NCBI GenBank assembly: GCA_002402465.1
Contig: DHFW01000015.1
Coordinates: forward strand, 1-27,436
Source: Bacteroidales bacterium UBA4814
GTDB lineage: Bacteria > Bacteroidota > Bacteroidia > Bacteroidales > UBA7960
Length of the DNA stretch: 27,436 nucleotides
Direction: 5' to 3'
In this document: piece by piece, positions 21,809-27,436 of the stretch
Layout of the letters: each line of letters begins with the position of its first letter
Position numbering within the stretch: the first letter of the stretch is position 1
Program-made: the position numbers and the translations under genes
The notes under the pieces: generated by a model
What the model was told of the DNA's origin: nothing
Databases searched by the model: none
The model's input: the letters and a program-made list of their open reading frames with translations, nothing else

Positions 21809-22555
21809 TTAACGGTTCCAAATTTCCCAGGCCTTTGTTGCCTGACTGATGAGCATGCCATTGCCATTCACCGTTTTACAACCCTTTTCTTTCCCTTTTT
21901 TTAAAAAAAGTGTTTCGGGCGGGTTATATACCAGGTCAAACAGGACATGGCCCTGGCCAAGCCATTGATATGGGATAGGGGGGTAGGTATCGGTGTCAGG
22001 CAACATTCCGAGCGGAGTGGCATTAATGATCAGAGTGCGCTCCTTTATTATTTTTTCAGTCAGTTCGTAATAGCCAATGGTATTTTCACCAGCAGGCTTA
22101 CGCGAAACCATCAAATAATCGCAGCCATGCTTTTTCAGCACCCAGGTCACCGCTTTGGAGGCACCTCCTGTGCCCAGTACCAGGGCTTTCTGCGCAAGCG
22201 TAATGCCTTCATCCAGGAGGCTTTGCTCAAAACCTGCCACATCCGTGTTATAACCGGTCAATTTAAGTCTTGACCCGCTGCGGTTGAAACGGATGACATT
22301 TACAGCCTTGTTCTCAGCTGCAGCGCCTTCAAGTTTATCCAGGTATTTAATAACCTTCTCCTTGTAAGGAATGGTAACGTTCAAACCAATAAGGTGCGGT
22401 TCGGCTTCGACCAACTTTGGGAAATCTTCAATGCTCCGGAGTGGAAACATTTTATAAACGGCATCGTGAATGCCTTCGCGCTGAAACTTTTCTGCAAAGA
22501 ATTTGGCCGACCACGAATGGCCCAGTGGATAGCCAATAATGCCAAAGACCCGCAT
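21809..22555 (-). CDS. aroE: Shikimate dehydrogenase
   Basis: This 248-residue enzyme reduces 3-dehydroshikimate to shikimate with NADPH in aromatic amino-acid synthesis. The N-terminal substrate domain has FGIIGYPLGHSWSAKFF and the catalytic lysine in NVTIPYKE (K65), with N86 and the catalytic aspartate in GYNTD (D105). The Rossmann motif is VLGTGGASKAV (127-137). INATPLGM and NGNGMLISQATKAWEIW follow. The length is slightly below that of the E. coli enzyme but normal for Bacteroidota. It starts 5 bases after the DUF368 gene and is probably co-transcribed with it. Confidence 0.96.
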   Translation of the reverse strand: MRVFGIIGYPLGHSWSAKFFAEKFQREGIHDAVYKMFPLRSIEDFPKLVEAEPHLIGLNVTIPYKEKVIKYLDKLEGAAAENKAVNVIRFNRSGSRLKLTGYNTDVAGFEQSLLDEGITLAQKALVLGTGGASKAVTWVLKKHGCDYLMVSRKPAGENTIGYYELTEKIIKERTLIINATPLGMLPDTDTYPPIPYQWLGQGHVLFDLVYNPPETLFLKKGKEKGCKTVNGNGMLISQATKAWEIWNR

Positions 22556-22560
22556 GATGT

Positions 22561-23502
22561 TTATGCTTTTTCGCCCACGTTATGGGTGAGTTTTTCGAAC
22601 CCAAAAATAAGCAACAGCCCCGCAATCGCACAAAGCACTATGGGAAGCATCAGGGTGCTTTCGCCCGTAATCTCGGCAAAGCGGGCTGGCAAGATGCTTT
22701 TTTCAATGAAGGGAACCAGTTCGCCTTTGCTGTTGAGGCGCGATTCAATGACCTCCTTCCAGGGCCAGAGCTTATTGAGCGAGCCAATCATAAAGCCGGT
22801 TAGCAAAGCCAAGGTGGCGTTGTGAAACCTTTTGAAAAGCCATGAAATCAGGTTGGAGAAGGCCACAATACCCACGGCAGCGCCCAGGCCGAAAATCAGT
22901 AAAACGCTGATCTTGAAATCATTAACCGCATTGAGAATGTACTCGTACTTGCCCATAAGCAACAGGATGAAACTTCCTGAAATGCCCGGCAATATCATGG
23001 CACTGATGGCAATGGCACCTGAAATAAAAATAAACCATAATCCTTCAGGGGTGGTAGCTGGTGTTGCAACAGTAATGTAATAAGCAATCGCAGAACCGGC
23101 CAGCAACATTACAATGACCATGGAACTCCATTGCTTGATCTTTCTCCCAACAAAAATGGCCGAACCCACAATAAGCCCGAAGAAGAATGCCCAAACCAGC
23201 ATTTGGTGGTTGGCCAGCAGCCACGAAATCAGGCGAGCCAGCGAAAAGATGCTGAGCAGAATGCCCGTGAGTACCGACAAAAGGAAGTTGCCATTTACCT
23301 GTTTCCAGGCTGCAGCAATGCCTTCCCTGAATAGGGTTTTGAAAAGAGAGGCATTGATGGACTTAATGCTGTTGATCAGCTCTTCGTAAATACCTGTAAT
23401 GAAAGCGATAGTGCCACCCGATACGCCAGGTATGACGTCAGCGGCACCCATGCCTATCCCCTTTAGGCCAACGACCAGGTAATCCTTTAGTTTTCTGTTC
23501 AT
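22561..23502 (-). CDS. DUF368 (PopT-like) polyprenyl-phosphate translocase
   Basis: This 313-residue polytopic membrane protein has the DUF368 signature ADVIPGVSGGT near the N-terminus (21-31) and an internal counterpart, MILPGISGSF (169-178), reflecting an inverted repeat. About eight or more hydrophobic segments are visible. DUF368 proteins (PopT) were shown to recycle undecaprenyl phosphate across the cytoplasmic membrane for cell-wall synthesis. That role is transferred from the family; no direct evidence is in the sequence. The start codon lies only about 10 bases after an intrinsic terminator, so its transcription may depend on read-through. aroE follows 5 bases downstream. Confidence 0.88.
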   Translation of the reverse strand: MNRKLKDYLVVGLKGIGMGAADVIPGVSGGTIAFITGIYEELINSIKSINASLFKTLFREGIAAAWKQVNGNFLLSVLTGILLSIFSLARLISWLLANHQMLVWAFFFGLIVGSAIFVGRKIKQWSSMVIVMLLAGSAIAYYITVATPATTPEGLWFIFISGAIAISAMILPGISGSFILLLMGKYEYILNAVNDFKISVLLIFGLGAAVGIVAFSNLISWLFKRFHNATLALLTGFMIGSLNKLWPWKEVIESRLNSKGELVPFIEKSILPARFAEITGESTLMLPIVLCAIAGLLLIFGFEKLTHNVGEKA

Positions 23503-23512
23503 TTTTTGGTTT

Positions 23513-23555
23513 AAAACAAAAGCCTTTACTCGCTTTTCGTTTTGGATAAAGGCTT
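23513..23555 (-). terminator. Intrinsic terminator between the ComA-like and DUF368 genes
   Basis: On the minus strand, the 9-bp stem AAGCCTTTA/TAAAGGCTT (plus 23520-23528 with 23547-23555) with an 18-base loop is followed by TTGTTTT. It ends about 10 bases before the ATG of the DUF368 gene. Confidence 0.75.
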
Positions 23556-23574
23556 CCGGGAATCGTAACTTATT

Positions 23575-24360
23575 TTATTTTGGGGTGAGTTTGAATTTCA
23601 GGAATTCTTCGGGCAAAAAGTCGAAGAAGGTATCGCCCCTCAGGCCCATACGCAGTGTTTCAAGCGGAATGATGTCGGCAGGGGCAATATTGCCCAGATT
23701 CACGTTGTGCCCGAGTAGTTTCAGAAACCACACCTGTTGAGGCTTTAATGGGGCTTCCCAGATCACCTTTTCGGGGGGGATGGAAGCCATGATATCGTTA
23801 ATCAGTTCGGTGTCGGCCTTGCCTTTGTTGTCGTAAATGCCAACGGTGCCGCTTTCGCGTGCTTCGGCAATCACGTAGCTGCTGCCAGCCTCCAGTTCGG
23901 CTTTCATTTCAACGATCCAGGTGGTGTTGTTGTAAACCACATCGGCTTCCTTGGCACCTACTTCGGAGAGCACGGTGCGGTCTTTGGCAAGCATGGTGAT
24001 ATACTTGCACTTATCGGCATGGCTCATGAGCATCGATCCGTCCGAAACTTCAGCTGCATCCACGCCCAAGTGGTCAATCCAGCGGAGGTAATCATCGATC
24101 TGGTTGCGTACGGCATAAGCCTCGAAAAGGGTGCCGCCCACATATACCTTGGTGCCTGCCTGGCGGTAAATCTTTACTTTTTCTTTCACGTTTTTGCTAA
24201 AAACGGAAGTGCCAAAACCCAGCTTTAAAAAATCAATAAGGTGTCCGGCTGTTTCCATCAGGTCTTCGGCTTCGCGCAAGCCCAGGCCCTTGTCCATTAC
24301 CATGGCGATGCCAGTGGAACGAGGCTTTGATTCTCTGTAAGGCAAATGATTCAATTCCAT
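23575..24360 (-). CDS. Phosphosulfolactate synthase (ComA family)
   Basis: This 261-residue TIM-barrel protein of the ComA family combines sulfite and phosphoenolpyruvate into (2R)-phospho-3-sulfolactate. Family features seen are RSTGIAMVMDKGLGLREAEDLME, DFLKLGFGTSVF, YVGGTLFEAY, AEVSDGSM, VLSEVGAKEAD, VIAEARESG and EAPLKPQQVWFLKLLGHNVNLGNI. These cover the Mg and phosphate sites of the barrel. In methanogens the product leads to coenzyme M; in bacteria its fate is less clear (sulfolactate, or cysteate for sulfonolipids). No comB or comC homologue is near. The TPR gene is 25 bases upstream and a terminator follows, so the pair is probably one operon. Confidence 0.88.
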   Translation of the reverse strand: MELNHLPYRESKPRSTGIAMVMDKGLGLREAEDLMETAGHLIDFLKLGFGTSVFSKNVKEKVKIYRQAGTKVYVGGTLFEAYAVRNQIDDYLRWIDHLGVDAAEVSDGSMLMSHADKCKYITMLAKDRTVLSEVGAKEADVVYNNTTWIVEMKAELEAGSSYVIAEARESGTVGIYDNKGKADTELINDIMASIPPEKVIWEAPLKPQQVWFLKLLGHNVNLGNIAPADIIPLETLRMGLRGDTFFDFLPEEFLKFKLTPK

Positions 24361-24385
24361 AGAAAAAGGGTATGAAGTTTGGGTT

Positions 24386-25786
24386 CTACTGGTTACGGTA
24401 CATGTCGACCAGGTTCATAAAAGATTGGTTCTCGGCCAGCATCGGAAATGTTTCCAGCAACTGCGTATGTCCTTCAAAGTTTTTCACCAGGGCTTCTTCC
24501 ATAAAAAAGGTGGCCTGGTTGGCTTTCCCGCTAAGGAAAAGATAGGCGGCCAGTCGGTAGCGCAAGGTGTTGTTGTTGGGCAGGGCATCGAGGGCGCGTA
24601 TGGCCACCAAAATGGCTTCTTCCCGCCGTTCGGAATGCCACTGGGCCTCGGCATACTCAAACCAGGTTTCTTCGTCGCTGGGATCGGACTCAACAGCTTT
24701 TTCAAAAGTAGATATGCCTTTGTCAAGATCGCCGGATGTAATATAAGCATCGGCCAGCAAGCAAAGATATCCGGGGTTTTCGGGGTCGAGCTCAATGCCG
24801 CGCTCCAAATAACGAAGGGCTTTGCGGGGGTTGCCCGTTTCCAGCTCGCAAACCCCAATTCCCATCCAGGCGTCGACCACGGTGGGGTCCAGGCGGGTGG
24901 CCTTGTGATAATAATCGGAAGCATTCGCGTAGTCTTCCATTTTTTCGTAGCACTCGCCAATGTAATAAAATTTCATGGCGTCGGTCTCGTTCTCGGCCAG
25001 CGACTGCTTATAAGCCTCAAGGGCCTCGGTGAAGCGGTTTAGCAAACTCAGCGCATACCCTTTGTGAAATAAGGAGTGCTCATGTCCTTCGTCAATGGCC
25101 AGGGAGTAATCAAAGGCTTCCAGCGCCTTTTCGTAAAGGCCTGCATTGATAAAGGAAACGCCCAGATTGAACCAGGCTTCAATGCTGTAAGGGTTACGGT
25201 CGATGAGTTTTTGAAAAAAGGCGATGCTCTCTTCGGTAAGCGAAAGGAGGTCGAAGCAATAAGCGGCCTCGTATAGGGCCAGGTCGTTGTCGGGATTCAG
25301 CTCCAGCGCCTTGTCGAGATACTCTATGGTTTTGCGGTAGTTGCCCAGGTTCTCGTATTCGAAGGCAATGTTTATGTTGACAAAGTCGGGCTCTTCGGCA
25401 TCTGCCAAGGCTTTGGTGTATTCTTCAATGGCTTTTTCGTAGTTGCGCATTTGTGAATAAATGGCACCCTTGGTAAGAAAAAGGTCGGAGTTGGAGGGCT
25501 CCATGCTTTCCATTTCGCCAAGCAGCTCCAGGGCTCGGTCTTCGCAGTTGAGCGTGGCCAGCAACTGGGCTTTTTTGAGCACCAGGGGCAATGCCCCTTT
25601 ATGCACCCTGAGGGCATAGTCTGATACCTTCAGGGCACGGTTGTATTGCCCACGGTAAACGTAATAGTCGATCACTTCCTCAAAGTCGTCTACATCAAGG
25701 TAAACCGACCGCTTGAGCCGCTCGTGTTCTTCGAACTTCTCAACCTGCCAGGGAGTATTTATGTTGTCTTCAATCTGATTCTTCAT
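24386..25786 (-). CDS. Cytoplasmic tetratricopeptide-repeat protein
   Basis: The 466-residue protein is built almost entirely of TPR units from about residue 45 to 430. Examples are YEKAIEEYTKALADAEEPDFVNINIAFEYENLGNYRKTIEYLDKALELNP and YLERGIELDPENPGYLCLLADAY. It has no signal peptide or membrane helix, so it should be a cytosolic scaffold. The N-terminal ~40 residues are charged and non-repetitive, and the short C-terminal tail is MLAENQSFMNLVDMYRNQ. Its partner is unknown. It is likely the first gene of an operon with the ComA-like enzyme. A -7 box TACCTTTG lies at plus 25857-25864. Confidence 0.88.
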   Translation of the reverse strand: MKNQIEDNINTPWQVEKFEEHERLKRSVYLDVDDFEEVIDYYVYRGQYNRALKVSDYALRVHKGALPLVLKKAQLLATLNCEDRALELLGEMESMEPSNSDLFLTKGAIYSQMRNYEKAIEEYTKALADAEEPDFVNINIAFEYENLGNYRKTIEYLDKALELNPDNDLALYEAAYCFDLLSLTEESIAFFQKLIDRNPYSIEAWFNLGVSFINAGLYEKALEAFDYSLAIDEGHEHSLFHKGYALSLLNRFTEALEAYKQSLAENETDAMKFYYIGECYEKMEDYANASDYYHKATRLDPTVVDAWMGIGVCELETGNPRKALRYLERGIELDPENPGYLCLLADAYITSGDLDKGISTFEKAVESDPSDEETWFEYAEAQWHSERREEAILVAIRALDALPNNNTLRYRLAAYLFLSGKANQATFFMEEALVKNFEGHTQLLETFPMLAENQSFMNLVDMYRNQ

Positions 25787-25856
25787 GCTTGCAAGGATGG
25801 TAGTTGTTCACTTTTGCAGAAGCTTTCCACAAATAACCTGCCATCAATTTTCACTA

Positions 25857-25864
25857 CAAAGGTA
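25857..25864 (-). promoter_or_regulatory. Candidate -7 box for the TPR-ComA operon
   Basis: TACCTTTG on the minus strand matches TAnnTTTG, about 70 bases upstream of the TPR start codon. A -33 TTG at the usual distance is not seen. Confidence 0.4.
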
Positions 25865-26040
25865 ATAAAAAAACACCTCGGCATTTTTGACCCGTGGTGG
25901 GAGCTATTCGCAATAAAATTATTAGATAAATACCTTATGCACAACAATAATGGCGCCGAATTTTCCAAATGTTTTCAACAATGCCGGTGGCGCCGAGGTT
26001 CAGCCTGGCAGGGATTTGAGGTTTTTACGGATAAAAATGG

Positions 26041-26048
26041 TAATTTTG
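26041..26048 (+). promoter_or_regulatory. Candidate -7 box for ffh
   Basis: TAATTTTG matches TAnnTTTG, 19 bases before the ATG of ffh. An upstream TTTG (26015-26018) is 22 bases away, slightly long. The short leader is usual for this phylum. Confidence 0.5.
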
Positions 26049-26067
26049 CAAAAATTCTTACCATCAT

Positions 26068-27408
26068 ATGTTTGAAAGTTTAAGTGACAAGCTCGACAGG
26101 GCCTTTAAGCTGCTCAAGGGGCAGGGGTACATTTCTGAAATCAACGTAGCTGAAACCCTTAAGGATGTGAGGCGGGCCTTGCTCGATGCCGACGTTAACT
26201 TCAAGATTGCCAAATCCTTTACCGATACGGTGAAGGAAAAGGCGCTGGGTCAGAATGTGCTTACGGCCGTATCGCCCAGTCAGCTCATGGTTAAAATTGT
26301 GCATGAGGAGTTAACCGCCCTCATGGGCAATACCAGCGAAGAAATCAACATAAAGGGCAGCCCGGCCATTATTCTGATTGCCGGTTTGCAGGGTAGTGGT
26401 AAAACCACTTTCTCTGCCAAGCTGGCCAATTACCTCAAATCGAAGAAAAGCAAAAAGGTGCTGCTGGTTGCCGGCGACGTTTACCGTCCCGCTGCCATCG
26501 ATCAGCTAAAGGTACTTGGCGAGCAAATTGGTGTGGAGGTGTTTACCGAAGAAGGCAGCAAAGACCCCGTGGGCATTGCCAAAAAAGCCCTTACCCATGC
26601 TAAGACCATGGGCCACCAGGTGGTGATTGTCGATACCGCAGGCCGTTTGGCCATCGACCAGCAGATGATGGACGAGATTTCTTCGCTGAAGAAAAACCTT
26701 AACCCCCACGAAACCCTGTTTGTGGTAGATGCCATGACCGGCCAGGATGCCGTAAACACCGCCAAGGCTTTCAACGACCGCCTTGATTTTGACGGGGTGG
26801 TGCTTACCAAACTCGATGGCGACACCCGCGGTGGTGCAGCGCTGACCATTCGTTCGGTAGTGAACAAGCCCATTAAGTTCGTGGGTATTGGCGAAAAGAT
26901 GGAGGCCATAGACCTGTTCCACCCCCAACGCATGGCCGACCGTATCCTTGGCATGGGCGACATTGTGTCGCTGGTTGAGAAAGCCCAGGAGCAGTTCGAT
27001 GAGGAAGAAGCCCGTAAGCTTCAGAAAAAACTGGCAAAAAACCAGTTCAACTTCGACGATTTTCTGTCGCAGCTGCAACAGATCAAAAAAATGGGTAATG
27101 TAAAGGACCTGATGGGGATGATTCCCGGCATGGGGAAAGCCCTGAAAGATATCGACATTGAGGATGATGCATTCAAGAGCATTGAAGCCATTATTCACTC
27201 CATGACCCCGGCCGAACGCAATGAACCCGCTTTGCTTAACGGCAGTCGCCGCAAGCGTATTGCCGAAGGCAGTGGCACCTCCATAGTGGATGTGAACCGC
27301 CTGATCAAGCAGTTTGAAGACACCCGCAAAATGATGCGCATGGTTTCCGGAGGCGGTGGCAATAAGCTGATGAATATGATGAAGGGCAGGCCGGGGATGA
27401 GACGGTAA
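26068..27408 (+). CDS. ffh: Signal recognition particle protein Ffh
   Basis: This 446-residue GTPase binds 4.5S RNA and signal sequences of nascent membrane proteins and docks with FtsY. The N domain covers about 1-95 (FESLSDKLDRAFKLLKGQG, DVRRALLDADVNF). The G domain carries G1 GLQGSGKTT (106-114), DVYRPAAIDQL (137-147), DTAGR (189-193) and TKLDGDTRGG (247-256). The methionine-rich M domain (about 300-446) has GMIPGM, the RNA-binding SRRKRIAEGSGTS and a Met/Gly-rich tail. The length is normal. It is divergent from the TPR operon, with a 281-base region between them. It ends 28 bases before the window edge. Confidence 0.98.
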   Translation: MFESLSDKLDRAFKLLKGQGYISEINVAETLKDVRRALLDADVNFKIAKSFTDTVKEKALGQNVLTAVSPSQLMVKIVHEELTALMGNTSEEINIKGSPAIILIAGLQGSGKTTFSAKLANYLKSKKSKKVLLVAGDVYRPAAIDQLKVLGEQIGVEVFTEEGSKDPVGIAKKALTHAKTMGHQVVIVDTAGRLAIDQQMMDEISSLKKNLNPHETLFVVDAMTGQDAVNTAKAFNDRLDFDGVVLTKLDGDTRGGAALTIRSVVNKPIKFVGIGEKMEAIDLFHPQRMADRILGMGDIVSLVEKAQEQFDEEEARKLQKKLAKNQFNFDDFLSQLQQIKKMGNVKDLMGMIPGMGKALKDIDIEDDAFKSIEAIIHSMTPAERNEPALLNGSRRKRIAEGSGTSIVDVNRLIKQFEDTRKMMRMVSGGGGNKLMNMMKGRPGMRR

Positions 27409-27436
27409 GGCTTGAGGGGAGGAAATTGATTTAAGA

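Noticed and set aside
25646..26083. 145-codon plus-strand ORF upstream of ffh
   Set aside because: It overlaps the TPR gene on the opposite strand and the ffh promoter, and the translation has no recognisable features.
1..27436. CRISPR array, insertion sequence, prophage or defence island
   Set aside because: No regularly spaced repeats, transposase or integrase motifs, or known defence domains were seen on either strand.

Overview
The window looks like the chromosome of a Bacteroidota bacterium, probably Bacteroidales/Marinilabiliales-like; the order is an inference. Support comes from the promoter style (many genes are preceded by a -7 box of the form TAnnTTTG, often with an upstream TTG/TTTG, and show little Shine-Dalgarno), a TonB-dependent receptor with an N-terminal carboxypeptidase-regulatory-like domain, a second secreted protein of that domain type, and house-keeping genes of clear Bacteroidota flavour. 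Most of the DNA is of moderate GC. The first ~960 bases are visibly AT-richer and carry the end of an ABC transporter operon.

Layout. 1-963: end of an ABC ATPase and its ABC-2 permease. 1164-2111: EamA/DMT exporter. 2205-3014: rplU-rpmA, a terminator, tRNA-Ser(CGA) and another terminator. 3070-7016: serS, a secreted TPR protein, rsmA. 7116-8411: a membrane protein joining a degenerate PP2C-like domain to a LysM domain. It converges on lysC (minus). 9829-11650 (minus): an ECF sigma factor and a MerR/cobalamin-binding regulator, each with its own terminator. 11981-13961 (plus): a SiaC/DUF1987 protein, an orphan DnaB-type RecA ATPase and a DUF2148 iron-sulfur protein, ending in a perfect bidirectional terminator shared with dnaK. 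14014-19710 (minus): dnaK, TonB-dependent receptor, small secreted protein, rpmB. 19932-21798 (plus): YbdG-like mechanosensitive channel and a membrane-anchored J-domain protein. 21809-25786 (minus): TPR protein, phosphosulfolactate synthase (ComA family), DUF368/PopT-like lipid-phosphate translocase, aroE. 26068-27408 (plus): ffh.

Functionally this is mostly core genome: translation (rplU, rpmA, rpmB, tRNA-Ser, serS, rsmA), protein folding and targeting (dnaK, J-protein, ffh), amino-acid and aromatic biosynthesis (lysC, aroE) and envelope functions. I see no phage, insertion sequence, CRISPR array or defence island. The less ordinary content is regulatory: a predicted pseudophosphatase-LysM membrane sensor, a B12/light-type MerR regulator beside an ECF sigma factor, a SiaC-like phosphoprotein without its usual kinase and phosphatase, a DnaB-fold ATPase that lacks the helicase arginine-finger motif, an inverted repeat upstream of dnaK, and terminators placed directly in front of start codons.
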